The position numbers and the translations under genes are program-made. This document shows positions 9,122-18,889 of a DNA stretch of 64,000 nt, piece after piece (positions within the stretch are counted from its first letter, which is position 1; every line of letters begins with the position of its first letter). The stretch covers positions 186,001 through 250,000 of the forward strand of contig CANNEA010000002.1 in NCBI GenBank assembly GCA_947503525.1, read 5' to 3'. Origin of the DNA: an uncultured Carboxylicivirga sp. (GTDB taxonomy: Bacteria; Bacteroidota; Bacteroidia; Bacteroidales; Marinilabiliaceae). The notes beneath the pieces are model-generated. The model was not told the DNA's origin, made no database searches, and worked only from the letters and a program-made list of their open reading frames with translations.

Positions 9122-11968
9122 TTAAGCCGCTATTCCATTAACAAAGGTTTCGACGAAGTCTTTGATTTTGCTTACTATACGCTCGGCCACAGTTTTGCGT
9201 TCGCGAATACCAGGTTTCTTACCGTTTAGCATATCCAGCACATCTGATCTCAAAGGTTCACGGGAAGTATAAAGGTAATTGTCCAGTACTATTTTGAATT
9301 TATCCTGCACCAGGTCTTCATCCGTACACAGTTTATCAATGGCTAAGGCCTCTTCTTTTTGCCAATAGGCTTGGAAGGCCTCTGGTATTTCCTCGGCATC
9401 TTCAATGTGAGGTAGGTTTTCTTCGATGAAACGTTCGATCAATTCACGTTTGCTACGTAGTTTGGCCTCACCGCCCAACACATCTATGATCTGTTGTTTT
9501 TGTTTCTCCTTTTCTTTTACCCCGGTATCTTTTAACTTGGCTAATAAACGGAGTATATAGGCGACATTGACCTCGTCGCGGTGTATCAATTCCAATTCGA
9601 AGTCCACATCATTCAATATGGAAACCTTCTCCTTGGTCTTTTTGACTTTGTCAAACAAATCGAGATACTTACTCTTGTAATCCTCAAACTGCTGTTCGGT
9701 CATGGATAGATGATCCCAGCTAAAATCGGCAAAGGTGGCCAGTACATTTTTTGTTCGCATCAACTCTCGGAAGGCCATTACAAATTCAAGTTCCTTCTCT
9801 TCATCAGGTAAATGACTGACGCTATCAACGCTTGGTGCAATGGTGAGCACTGTTATAAATGCCTCATTGAATTTGGCCACATAATTCTCAATTGGTTCCA
9901 CAAAGATTACCTCTTTTGCTTCTTTGTTAGAGAATAGGGCAATGGCATCATCGGTTGCACTTTTTAGGTTTCGAAACGACAAAATATTGCCTTGCGATTT
10001 CTGTTCGTTAAGTATTCGATTGGTGCGTGAATAGGCCTGGATTAAACCATGATACTTCAGGTTTTTATCTACATATAAGGTGCTTAATGTAGGGCTATCA
10101 AATCCCGTTAGGAACATATTTACAACCAATAAGAGGTCTATGTCCCGGTTTTTAACTCGCTTAGCTATATCGTTGTAGTAATTGTAGAAACTCTGACTAT
10201 CTTTTGTTGTGAACTTGGTGTTGAACATGGTGTTGTAATCGCCAATACAAGCTTCCAGCTTATCGCGCGAATGGGCATTAACTTTGTAGGTGCCTTTTGA
10301 GTCAGCTGCTATTAGTACATCCTGTTCGTATAATCCGTTAGCATCCTTATCTTCTTCATTGGCGGCAAAACTGAATATGGTAGCCACCTTTAGTTCGTGT
10401 TTTCCTTCGATTTTACGTTCTTTAAACAACTCGTAATACTTGGTAAGCACTTCTATCGAACTTACACAAAACATACCTGTAAAAGCACCATTATGCGTCT
10501 TGCGTGCATGGTTGGCAATAATGTAATCTGTTATCTTCGAAAGACGGTGAGGCGATTCGAGTAATTCTTTGGTGTCGATATCTTCCACCTCAATGTCGAT
10601 ATCGTTATTGCTACCTTCCTTTTCCTTGTATTTGCCCACATATTCAATGGCGAACTTCAATACATTTTCATCACGGATGGCATCAGTGATGACATATTTA
10701 TGCAAGCACTCATCAAACAGATCCTTGGTGGTACGCTTGCCTAAAGCATTCTTAGCTGCATTATCAGCAAAGATAGGGGTGCCTGTAAATCCAAATAGCT
10801 GTGCCTTGGTAAAAAATTGTGTGATGCGCTGATGCGTTTCTCCAAACTGGCTACGATGACATTCGTCAAAGATAAAAATGATCCGCTCATTACTGGGTGC
10901 TTCCATCTTTCCCAGGTAGCGCTTATGGCTAATGGCATTGTTTAGCTTTTGGATGGTGGTAACAATCAGTTTGCTTTGATTACCAAAATTTTTTACCAGC
11001 ATACGAGTATCGTCAGTAGCATCCACACTACCTTTACTAAAGGCGTCGAACTCTTTTTGCGTTTGGTAGTCCAAGTCTTTTCGATCCACCACAAACACTA
11101 CTTTGTATACTTTTGGTAACTGAATTAATATTTGGCTGGCCTTAAATGAGGTGAGTGTCTTTCCGGATCCCGTGGTATGCCATATGTACCCGTTCTTACG
11201 ACTGTTCTTCACTCTATCAATCAATGCTTCTACGGCATAATACTGGTATGGGCGAAGCACCATTAGAATCTTATTCGCCTCGTTTAGCACAGTGTATTTA
11301 CATATCATCTTACTCAGGTGGCAAGGCTCCATAAAGTGATTAGCAAATGCCTCCAACTGGGTGATGGTCTTGTTATTCTTATCACTCCAATAAAAGGTTT
11401 GCTTAAACGATTGCTTTTTATTGTTGGCGTAGTATTTAGTGTTGACCCCGTTGCTGATGATAAACAGCTGCACATATTGGAATAAACCACTGGCGGCCCA
11501 AAAAGAATGACGTTGGTAACGGTTAATCTGGTTAAAGGCTTCCTTCAATTCGATGCCTCGACGTTTGAGTTCAATCTGTACCAGGGGCAGACCATTAATT
11601 AGGATGGTGACATCGTATCGGTTTTTATAGGAGCCTTCAATGGTGACTTGTTGAGTGACCTGGAATTGATTCTGACACCAATGTTCTTGTTGAATGAATT
11701 CGATATAACAGGAGGTGCCATCATCACGTGTCAATTGCATCTTATCGCGCAATACCTTGGCCCTTTCAAATACATTACCCTTATTCAGATGATTAAGGAT
11801 GCCTTTAAATTCAGCATCGGAAAAGGTTTTATCATTATGCTTCTCCAACTGGCTTTTGAGGTTAGCCAATAGATCGTGCTCATCCTTTATCTTCACCAAC
11901 TGGTATTTTAATCCGGTCAATTGCTTGACTAGATTATCTTCGAGTATTTGTTCGGGTTGTGAGGTCAT
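9122..11968 (-). CDS. hsdR: Type I restriction enzyme R subunit
   Basis: A 948-residue motor/nuclease subunit. The N-terminal nuclease site shows D119, E133 and K135 (YDVTILINGLPLVQIELK), the HsdR PD-(D/E)XK pattern. The SF2 helicase core follows, with Walker A near residues 266-270 (TTGSGKT), the DECH box (FDECHRSQFG), a TGTP motif III and motif VI (QAYSRTNR). The C-terminal helical region that docks on M/S follows. With HsdM and HsdS it cuts unmodified DNA after translocation. Length is typical. It is separated from hsdM-hsdS by two unrelated genes, but on the same strand. All key motifs are intact. Confidence 0.96.
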   Translation of the reverse strand: MTSQPEQILEDNLVKQLTGLKYQLVKIKDEHDLLANLKSQLEKHNDKTFSDAEFKGILNHLNKGNVFERAKVLRDKMQLTRDDGTSCYIEFIQQEHWCQNQFQVTQQVTIEGSYKNRYDVTILINGLPLVQIELKRRGIELKEAFNQINRYQRHSFWAASGLFQYVQLFIISNGVNTKYYANNKKQSFKQTFYWSDKNNKTITQLEAFANHFMEPCHLSKMICKYTVLNEANKILMVLRPYQYYAVEALIDRVKNSRKNGYIWHTTGSGKTLTSFKASQILIQLPKVYKVVFVVDRKDLDYQTQKEFDAFSKGSVDATDDTRMLVKNFGNQSKLIVTTIQKLNNAISHKRYLGKMEAPSNERIIFIFDECHRSQFGETHQRITQFFTKAQLFGFTGTPIFADNAAKNALGKRTTKDLFDECLHKYVITDAIRDENVLKFAIEYVGKYKEKEGSNNDIDIEVEDIDTKELLESPHRLSKITDYIIANHARKTHNGAFTGMFCVSSIEVLTKYYELFKERKIEGKHELKVATIFSFAANEEDKDANGLYEQDVLIAADSKGTYKVNAHSRDKLEACIGDYNTMFNTKFTTKDSQSFYNYYNDIAKRVKNRDIDLLLVVNMFLTGFDSPTLSTLYVDKNLKYHGLIQAYSRTNRILNEQKSQGNILSFRNLKSATDDAIALFSNKEAKEVIFVEPIENYVAKFNEAFITVLTIAPSVDSVSHLPDEEKELEFVMAFRELMRTKNVLATFADFSWDHLSMTEQQFEDYKSKYLDLFDKVKKTKEKVSILNDVDFELELIHRDEVNVAYILRLLAKLKDTGVKEKEKQKQQIIDVLGGEAKLRSKRELIERFIEENLPHIEDAEEIPEAFQAYWQKEEALAIDKLCTDEDLVQDKFKIVLDNYLYTSREPLRSDVLDMLNGKKPGIRERKTVAERIVSKIKDFVETFVNGIAA

Positions 11969-11980
11969 GTGAATAACTAA

Positions 11981-12484
11981 TTATCCTATAAATTCGTCTA
12001 TTTTTCTATTGCAGTAGTTGTGACCAATCTTATCAATCTCATGCATTACAATTTGCACAAATTCACTATCTGCCCAAACACAATCAAACGTTTCATCAAA
12101 ATTTGGATGATGACAAGCAGAGAGATAAAGCGTTAGAGTATAATAGTCATTTTGATTCTTATTTTTGATAGCTTCAATTTCTTGTTCACATATACCTTCA
12201 ATGAAATCATATTGTAATTGAAAGTACAAAGATTCTTGTGTTTGCCTTTGTGCGCAAAACTCATCCCAAACATTAAAATTTTGGAGATCATCACCCAGTA
12301 CCCTACAATCGTTTCCAGACTTTTGAACTTTTCTAATAATAATAGCAATAAGTTTTTCATAAAGTAGATTACCTTGTTTTTCGATCGCATTCCACGCTAA
12401 TTGCATGAAGTCTGGGTTTATTTCACTAACTAACATGTGACGTGCGTAAACAGATATAGAATTGCTTTTATTTAGGCGTATCAT
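11981..12484 (-). CDS. Unrecognised 167-aa protein within the hsd cluster
   Basis: A soluble, helical, slightly acidic protein with several Cys and His residues (SACHHPNFDETFDCVW near the C-terminus, HNYCNRK). It begins MIRLNKSNSISVYARHMLVS. It lies 12 bp upstream of hsdR and 33 bp downstream of the Hint-domain gene, so all three may share a transcript. No known domain recognised. Position suggests a cargo or accessory gene inserted between hsdS and hsdR. Confidence 0.55.
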   Translation of the reverse strand: MIRLNKSNSISVYARHMLVSEINPDFMQLAWNAIEKQGNLLYEKLIAIIIRKVQKSGNDCRVLGDDLQNFNVWDEFCAQRQTQESLYFQLQYDFIEGICEQEIEAIKNKNQNDYYTLTLYLSACHHPNFDETFDCVWADSEFVQIVMHEIDKIGHNYCNRKIDEFIG

Positions 12485-12517
12485 GAGTTTTGCTTTTTGT
12501 TTGTATTAAAATTGCGT

Positions 12518-13717
12518 TTAAATTTCCTCAACACCCACCAGAAAACCATTGGCACAAAAAATATTTCCAAGTCTTGTTTTCGATATCGTATAGGTCATTT
12601 GTTGACCTTCTAGGTAGACGATCTCCACTAGCTTATCAGTCAATTCAATTGTAGTAAAATCATCACCTACCATAATCTTATTTACCTCATTAAATGATTC
12701 GTACAATCTTGTTTTGTTTGGTTGCAATGAACACCACCCTTTACCATTTACCATAAATGGATGATCTTGTGTAGCGGTTATTGTGGCGCCACTTTCAAAT
12801 ACATAGGTAACCAGATTATTATGCACAACAGCTTCCACTTTTTCAACAGTGTCGGTGTTTTTGGCTTCCGATGGAGAACCTGGGGTGTAAATTAAATCGC
12901 CTGGTTTAACGTCTTCAATATTCTTCTCCGTTTTATCCGCCATCAGCACCTTGGTGCCGGCAGCAAAACAATGCACATCCAGACCATCGAAGTAGATTTC
13001 ACTAATGACTGTATCGTCGTACTTGTCGCCTTTGTATACGTCCAGTATTTCGAACTTCAGGGTCCAGTCAGGTTTGTCTTTCATCACTTCCCAATCCTGA
13101 CGCTCTTTGGTAGGTAAGGGGCCAATATCGAAGTGTTGCGCACTTCGTATGTCTTTTAAGTTGAGTATAGCATAGGGTTCATCATCCATGTAGACTTTAA
13201 GCTTCTTTACCCTGGAGTTGTTTTTATAGGCTGAGGGACTTTTAACGTAACCATTCACCACAATAATCTGATTAATGCGTGGTGATGGGCCTGGGAAAGA
13301 GTAGAGCAAATACTCACCAATGCCGTAACCATCCACACCTTCTACCCAGGCATTTTTATAGCTAAAGTCATGGGCATTTTTGGGCGTATAAGTACTGGTA
13401 CCTTGTGATTTTAGAAAACTCGAAGCAGTAATGTTTTTAACACTTCCCCCGCAATACCAGCTACATGCACTACCAACAGTTTCCCAATAACCTTTAGTTT
13501 CATCACCATGTTCAATAGCTTTCTTTTCAGCTGCCGATAGGTCATCGTACTTTACGCCATCCCATATTTTTTGAAAGGTGCCATCATAAAGCTTTGCACT
13601 CTGTTCACTCAAATTTAGTGGATGAACACTTGATGGTTGCAATTCCTTAATTTGTGCTTGCCCTAATTGGCATGCTATAAGTAAGCTTGTAATAATAAGG
13701 ATTAGTTGTTGTTTCAT
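12518..13717 (-). CDS. Secreted protein: discoidin/NADase-type glycan-binding domain plus Hint domain
   Basis: A 399-residue protein in three parts. A signal peptide comes first (cleavage near GQA-Q, about residue 22). Residues about 110-247 look like a NADase-type glycan-binding domain (YGIGEYLLYSFPG, IIVVNGYVKS, VISEIYFDGLDVH). A Hint (hedgehog/intein) domain runs from C250 (CFAAGTKVLMADKTEKNIED), with PGDLIY, a TQDHPF block and a C-terminal FCANGFLVG. Hint domains self-cleave at their N-terminal Cys. Here there is no obvious C-extein and no terminal His-Asn, so release of the N-terminal domain, rather than protein splicing, is the likelier outcome. An exported protein in the middle of an hsd cluster is unusual. 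Confidence 0.75.
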   Translation of the reverse strand: MKQQLILIITSLLIACQLGQAQIKELQPSSVHPLNLSEQSAKLYDGTFQKIWDGVKYDDLSAAEKKAIEHGDETKGYWETVGSACSWYCGGSVKNITASSFLKSQGTSTYTPKNAHDFSYKNAWVEGVDGYGIGEYLLYSFPGPSPRINQIIVVNGYVKSPSAYKNNSRVKKLKVYMDDEPYAILNLKDIRSAQHFDIGPLPTKERQDWEVMKDKPDWTLKFEILDVYKGDKYDDTVISEIYFDGLDVHCFAAGTKVLMADKTEKNIEDVKPGDLIYTPGSPSEAKNTDTVEKVEAVVHNNLVTYVFESGATITATQDHPFMVNGKGWCSLQPNKTRLYESFNEVNKIMVGDDFTTIELTDKLVEIVYLEGQQMTYTISKTRLGNIFCANGFLVGVEEI

Positions 13718-13801
13718 TTGTCTTTAACTATGATTAGGTTTGATTGGCATGATAACTATGATTGAGGTTTCATTACACGTTTTAATTGTAGTTCAAGACT
13801 T

Positions 13802-15058
13802 TTACACAAACATCTTCTGCAACAGTCCCTTCTTCCACTCCTTAGCCTTATCCAACTGTACACCTACCTGTTCTATTTTTTGGTCAATGCCGGATAGAAA
13901 GGAGGCTATTTTTTGTTGCTCTTCAGTGCTAGGTAGTAGAATGTTAAAATTTAAAAAAGTATCTGCATGAATTCTCTTTGCTTTCCTGCTACCATCAGCA
14001 GTTTCACCATTTCGTTTGTAAAAATCTTTTTGCTTAATTCTCTCTAATAGAAATGTAGGACTTATATTCTTATCAATGTCAAAACTTGGTAAATCAACTG
14101 TGGATTGATAGCCATCCAAGTTCTCTGGTATAATGCCAAAGGCACAATTAAGGAAGTCAAGTTTACTGTAAATAAATTGACCTGATTGTCTAATAAAGTA
14201 TTGTGTTTGAGCACTACCTTGTATCTTTTCATGTTTTTCAAACACTCCTTTTCCCCAAAGTTTTACCGTTACCTTTTTTGCTACATCCCCGCCATCTCCT
14301 TTTATCCTGCTTTCTTTAAGGTAATCCCCCAACTTTTTCTCTTCCCACTCCGGATAGTTATTGCCCTGTTCATTCTTAAAGCGAATCTCTTGTTTAAAGA
14401 TTTGTTGCATCACCCCTTTTTTGTATTGCTCCAGCAGTTCCTTTTTGCGTTTGAGGCCTTGTATTTTATCGTCCACTACGGTTAAAAAGGAAGCTATCTT
14501 TTGTTGTTCGGGGAGAGTGGGGAGAAAGAGTTTTATTTTAGCAAGCCTACTTGTAGCAAGTCCAAGCACCTTGGTGCCTTGTGCAATTGTCATAATTTGT
14601 TTTCTTACCTTCCACGATTGCATAAGATAACCGGCATATCCAATTACCATCTTACTTTTGTTAGGTCTTGCTAAAAATGTATGCAACCCGGCAAGTACTT
14701 TTTCACCATCAAGTGTCTTTAACTCAATAGCTTTTCCAATATCATTATAATCTTCAGATGCATCTGCAATTACTAAATCTCCTTGACGACAATAACACTC
14801 ATTCTTTATTTTATCTATACTTATATCCGTGTTTATATAAGGAACATCATGATCGCCGATATTGAATATTGTTGAATACTTAGTGTGAATGTCACCATAA
14901 TGAATATTTTTTACGCTACCATTTTCGTAATTAAGTTTATCTCTTGAAAAAGAGTTTGTAGAATAAAACGAGTAAATGTCTCCATACTTTACTTCATCAT
15001 AAACGTTTGCTATTCCAACAAACCTTAACTCGGGCACCATCTTTTTTTTCTCCTCCAT
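13802..15058 (-). CDS. hsdS: Type I restriction enzyme specificity subunit S
   Basis: A 418-residue S subunit with two target-recognition domains (residues about 10-160 and 225-365), each followed by a conserved helical spacer: LPEQQKIASFLTVVDDKIQG and EEQQKIASFLSGIDQKIEQ. The spacers set the gap between the two halves of the bipartite target. The gene starts 2 bp after hsdM stops. No second hsdS copy, inverted repeat or invertase is visible nearby, so there is no sign of phase variation by inversion. Confidence 0.94.
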   Translation of the reverse strand: MEEKKKMVPELRFVGIANVYDEVKYGDIYSFYSTNSFSRDKLNYENGSVKNIHYGDIHTKYSTIFNIGDHDVPYINTDISIDKIKNECYCRQGDLVIADASEDYNDIGKAIELKTLDGEKVLAGLHTFLARPNKSKMVIGYAGYLMQSWKVRKQIMTIAQGTKVLGLATSRLAKIKLFLPTLPEQQKIASFLTVVDDKIQGLKRKKELLEQYKKGVMQQIFKQEIRFKNEQGNNYPEWEEKKLGDYLKESRIKGDGGDVAKKVTVKLWGKGVFEKHEKIQGSAQTQYFIRQSGQFIYSKLDFLNCAFGIIPENLDGYQSTVDLPSFDIDKNISPTFLLERIKQKDFYKRNGETADGSRKAKRIHADTFLNFNILLPSTEEQQKIASFLSGIDQKIEQVGVQLDKAKEWKKGLLQKMFV

Positions 15059-15060
15059 AA

Positions 15061-16644
15061 CTAAAATGGTGCTTTAATTCCTAACTGTTGGCAGAAGTCG
15101 GCAATGGTATTGTCGGTGTCTTGCATGTCTTTCTCGAGTTCGACTAAGTCACCCGCTACCTGGTCAAGGTTTATTGGCTCCTCTTCTTCAAAGGTATCTA
15201 CATATCGCGGGATGTTGAGATTGTACTCGTTATCGCGCACTTCATCCAGTGTGGCCACATAACTGTACTTGTCAATGGTTTCGCGGCTGGCGTAGGTGTC
15301 GATAATGCGTTGCACATCTTCGTTGCGCAGTACGTTTTGGTTCTTTACCTTTTCAAAGTGCTGGCTGGCATCAATAAACAAGATGTTGTCGGCCTCTTCG
15401 CGGCACTTTTTAAATACCAATACACAAGTTGGTATGGAGGTGCCATAAAAGATGTTGGCCGGTAAACCAATGACGACATCCAGGTAGTTGCGGTCTTTAA
15501 TCAGGTACTGGCGTATATGCCCTTCAGCAGCACCACGAAACAATACCCCATGTGGTAATACAATGGCCATGGTGCCATTATCGTCCAGCTGATGGATCAT
15601 ATGCTGCACAAAGGCAAAGTCTGCCTTGGTCTTGGGGGCCAACTTACCATATTGGCTGAAGCGGTCATCTGTCATATGTAAAGGGGAGGCACTCCAGTTA
15701 GCTGAAAAAGGAGGGTTAGCCACCACCGCTTCAAAACGATCCTCGATATGCTGCGGATGTTCCAGGGTGTCTTCCTGCTTAATATCAAACTTGGCAAAAT
15801 GCACATCGTGCAATATCATATTCATACGGGCCAGGTTGTAGGTAGTCCGGTTCAGTTCCTGTCCGTAAAAATTAAATACCTCGCCACCTTTTTCCTTTAA
15901 CTCGCGCTGTACACGCAGCAACAATGAGCCTGATCCACAGGTGGGATCGTATACGGTCTTTAGCTTGGTTTTACCCATGGTCACCAACTTGGCCAATATC
16001 TTCGATACCTGTTGAGGGGTATAGAACTCACCCGCTTTTTTACCTGCACCACTGGCAAACTGTCCAATCAGGTACTCGTAGGCATCTCCCAACACATCGC
16101 TTTCACTGTTGGCCAATTGGAAGTCGATTTGATCAAGGTGTCCAAGTACTTTTACAATAAGTTCGTTCTTTTGCTTTTCAGTGCGTCCCAGTTTGGTACT
16201 GGTCAGGTCCAGGTCTTCAAATAACTTATTGAAGTCATCTTCACTTTCTGTACCCATCGTACTCTGTTCAATATGGTTGAGGATGGCTGCCAACTCATCG
16301 AGAATAAATTTGCTTTCTCCTTCACCATTACCTTTACCTCGGCGGGCCACTTCACTAAATAACTCTGATGGTTTAAGGAAGTAACCCAGATGCTCAAGCG
16401 CTTCTTCCTTTATCGCTTCAAGAAATTCCTGTCCCTCATCCGCACTTTCATCAATCTCCTGATATTTAATACCGTCTTCTACTAATATTTCATCGGCATA
16501 GATATGCATTTTCTCGGAGAGGTATTTGTAAAAGATAAAGCCAAGTATATAATCCCTAAACTCGTCCGCATCCATCTTCCCTCTTAGGGTATCTGCAATG
16601 TTCCACAGCTGGCGTTCAAGTTGTTTCTTCTGATCCTCACTCAT
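15061..16644 (-). CDS. hsdM: Type I DNA methyltransferase M subunit
   Basis: A 527-residue N6-adenine methyltransferase. An N-terminal HsdM_N helical domain (residues about 10-150) is followed by the catalytic domain, with the SAM-binding motif YDPTCGSGSLL (near residue 238) and the catalytic NPPF (near residue 311, VVANPPFSANW). It forms the M2S methylase with HsdS and protects host DNA from HsdR. It is first in the minus-strand hsd series and is divergent from the nuclease-like genes beginning at 16803. Confidence 0.96.
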   Translation of the reverse strand: MSEDQKKQLERQLWNIADTLRGKMDADEFRDYILGFIFYKYLSEKMHIYADEILVEDGIKYQEIDESADEGQEFLEAIKEEALEHLGYFLKPSELFSEVARRGKGNGEGESKFILDELAAILNHIEQSTMGTESEDDFNKLFEDLDLTSTKLGRTEKQKNELIVKVLGHLDQIDFQLANSESDVLGDAYEYLIGQFASGAGKKAGEFYTPQQVSKILAKLVTMGKTKLKTVYDPTCGSGSLLLRVQRELKEKGGEVFNFYGQELNRTTYNLARMNMILHDVHFAKFDIKQEDTLEHPQHIEDRFEAVVANPPFSANWSASPLHMTDDRFSQYGKLAPKTKADFAFVQHMIHQLDDNGTMAIVLPHGVLFRGAAEGHIRQYLIKDRNYLDVVIGLPANIFYGTSIPTCVLVFKKCREEADNILFIDASQHFEKVKNQNVLRNEDVQRIIDTYASRETIDKYSYVATLDEVRDNEYNLNIPRYVDTFEEEEPINLDQVAGDLVELEKDMQDTDNTIADFCQQLGIKAPF

Positions 16645-16802
16645 AGTGATATAATAAAAACTTTGTTTACGTATTTGTAGAACCTAAAAGTAGGAAAATT
16701 GGACGAGATGGGAATTATGATTAGCAAGGAAAGTTCCAACGAATTAGATTCAAGCCAATAGTAATGCATATCTTTAATACTTATAAATCAAGAGGAAAAT
16801 AT

Positions 16803-17081
16803 ATGATTCAACTTAACCCAGAACAAATCGTAAAGCCAATTGAAGAGAACTCATCTCAATTTTTCTATTTATTACATGATGGAGAATTTGAGCGATTTGT
16901 AAAAATGAGAAAGTATGATAGTCGGAATGAGACCAGCTTATTGGAACATGAAGGTTTTTGGGCAAACCTTCTGGTTGGTTATAAAGAAAATGATAAAGGA
17001 GAGAGGTTCTATGATTATTTAGGTCTGGATATAAAACTGGGTGTTAAGGGTCCGTTTAATTGGTATGTAAAATCAATATAA
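16803..17081 (+). CDS. Unrecognised 92-aa protein, first of the nuclease-like gene group
   Basis: The open frame reaches back to 16764, but the ATG at 16803 (MIQLNPEQIVKPIEENSSQF) follows an AGAGGAAAATAT stretch and gives the better start. The product is acidic with a DGEFERFVKMRKYDSRNE segment and ends FNWYVKSI. No domain recognised. It ends 5 bp before the next gene and is divergent from hsdM, so it probably begins the operon of nuclease-like genes. Confidence 0.5.
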   Translation: MIQLNPEQIVKPIEENSSQFFYLLHDGEFERFVKMRKYDSRNETSLLEHEGFWANLLVGYKENDKGERFYDYLGLDIKLGVKGPFNWYVKSI

Positions 17082-17086
17082 AATCA

Positions 17087-18001
17087 ATGGCACGTCTATT
17101 AAATCCCACATCGTTTAAAGGCATTTTAGAGGGTAAATTTAATCATCTTCTAAGGTATATAAGAAATGATAATACACTTGATCTTCAGATACGTGATAAT
17201 TACTTGAATATTTATTACCTCGGAGGAAACATCCTTAAGGTCTGTCCTAGCAAGGATAGTTACGACCTGCATTTCGATTACAAATACCTAAAGGCAGCAC
17301 CTTTTATTGAGCAAGATATTTTACACAACTATCTCAATAAAATGGACTGGTACAATTATATACCTCTTGCCAAACAAGCTATGGACTTCTACTTCTCAAA
17401 GCACCCGAAAGAGGAACGTGAGTTTCAGCAATTGGTAGTACGCGAAAATAACTATTCATCTGTCGCCAATTCAACAGATTACTTTATTATTGATATCGAG
17501 TACGACAATAGGGCTAATGCCCGTTTTGATCTGGTAGCATTACAATGGCCATCCGAATCTTCAGCCAGGAAGCTACTTAAAGACTTCAAACCTAAACTGT
17601 CTATTATTGAAATGAAGTATGGAGATGGAGCCTTAACCGGCACCGCTGGAATGCTGAAACACTGGCAAGACTTTAACAGCCTAATATCGGACTCAGAAAA
17701 GCTGAAAACGTTTAAATCCGAAATGCTTGATCTCTTTCAACAGAAGAGACAACTTGGATTAATACCATGTCTGTCGCAACTAAAGAATAACAACCAAGTA
17801 GTAGAGTTTGCTGAGGACGTGGATTTGATTTTCCTGATCGCTAATCACGATCCAGCAAGTACAAAGCTTACTAATGAACTCACGAAATTGAAGGATCAAT
17901 CAATTAAGTTCTGCTCCTCCAACTTTATGGGTTACGGTCTTTATCAGCAAAATATTTTCACCTTGGAGGAGTTCAACTCTCGATTTAAAGAACAGATATG
18001 A
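17087..18001 (+). CDS. PD-(D/E)XK-like nuclease family protein
   Basis: A 304-residue protein, taking the ATG at 17087 rather than the frame's first ATG, which overlaps the previous gene. The segment IEYDNRANARFDLVALQW followed by KLSIIEMKYGDGALTG places D148, E175 and K177 in the D-(n)-ExK pattern of PD-(D/E)XK nucleases, with a Glu/Gln-rich helix before it. Similar open-ended nuclease-like proteins occur in phage-defence islands. It overlaps the GIY-YIG gene by an ATGA, so the two are translationally coupled. Defence function is inference. Confidence 0.6.
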   Translation: MARLLNPTSFKGILEGKFNHLLRYIRNDNTLDLQIRDNYLNIYYLGGNILKVCPSKDSYDLHFDYKYLKAAPFIEQDILHNYLNKMDWYNYIPLAKQAMDFYFSKHPKEEREFQQLVVRENNYSSVANSTDYFIIDIEYDNRANARFDLVALQWPSESSARKLLKDFKPKLSIIEMKYGDGALTGTAGMLKHWQDFNSLISDSEKLKTFKSEMLDLFQQKRQLGLIPCLSQLKNNNQVVEFAEDVDLIFLIANHDPASTKLTNELTKLKDQSIKFCSSNFMGYGLYQQNIFTLEEFNSRFKEQI

Positions 18002-18801
18002 CTATAAAAGATATCCTTGCATTTGATGAGGCCATGATTAAAAATACAAAATTGCATCTGGCCATTGGGAATAAAGATAAGTATGAACCGTTGTATCAAT
18101 ATTATGCAGATGGTTTTAAACAATGGCAAGAGTCTCAGACCAAGAAGACTTTTGAAAGAGAGTATATTCTTTCATTGATCTATTTTGGAAAAGATGAATG
18201 GCTTTTTGCAGGTATATACACCCAAAGTGCATGTGTTGCAAATGGAAATGAGTATTTATACAATACCCAACTAGTGGATATGGCAACAAACCTAATTGGT
18301 AGGCTGGTAATCGGGTTTGAAAAGAAATTCCGTTATTCATACCCATACCTTGAAAATTGCATTAGCGATTTCAAACTATTGGAGATACGAAAAGAGCCAT
18401 ACTCAGTTCAACCGTTCCCAGGCTATGAAAACACTAATATTAAATACGACTTGCTGAAATCTATCTTCAAGAAGGAGGAAATATCGTGGAAAACAGCTTT
18501 GTCCAATATTAAGGGTGTTTACCTTATTTCGGATATGTTAACAGGTAAATTGTATGTAGGATCAGCTTATGGTGATAATGCATTCTGGAGTCGATGGTCG
18601 GAGTATATACACACTGGTCATGGTGGAAATAAATTATTAAAGGAAATAATTGTGAAAGAAGGTGTAGAATACGCTTCTAATTTTCAATATTCGATACTGG
18701 AGACAAGAAGTATGAACGCCGAAGATAGTGAGATTATACAACGTGAATCGTATTGGAAGGACTTGCTGCTAACCAGAGATTTTGGGTATAATGATAATTA
18801 A
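17998..18801 (+). CDS. GIY-YIG nuclease domain protein
   Basis: A 267-residue protein with an N-terminal region of unknown fold (about 1-165) and a C-terminal GIY-YIG domain: GVY at 173-175, YVG at 186-188, R199 (SRWSEY) and a later Glu in the DSEIIQRESYWK helix. The core residues of a metal-dependent nuclease are present. It is ATGA-coupled to the PD-(D/E)XK-like gene. The unusual N-terminus suggests a sensor or target-recognition module joined to a nuclease. Defence role is inferred from neighbours (type I restriction-modification, other nucleases). Confidence 0.8.
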   Translation: MTIKDILAFDEAMIKNTKLHLAIGNKDKYEPLYQYYADGFKQWQESQTKKTFEREYILSLIYFGKDEWLFAGIYTQSACVANGNEYLYNTQLVDMATNLIGRLVIGFEKKFRYSYPYLENCISDFKLLEIRKEPYSVQPFPGYENTNIKYDLLKSIFKKEEISWKTALSNIKGVYLISDMLTGKLYVGSAYGDNAFWSRWSEYIHTGHGGNKLLKEIIVKEGVEYASNFQYSILETRSMNAEDSEIIQRESYWKDLLLTRDFGYNDN

Positions 18802-18889
18802 GAAAATAAGATTGAACTTGAAAGACAAGCTAAACTCATGGAAGGTAGTTTGAACAGAAGGAAAGACAAAAATTAAGACTAGCTGGTAC

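Noticed and set aside
12518-13717. A true intein inside an essential gene
   Set aside because: There is no C-extein, and the terminal His-Asn pair is absent, so splicing is unlikely.
13802-15058. Phase-variable hsdS
   Set aside because: No second specificity gene, inverted repeat or recombinase lies beside it.
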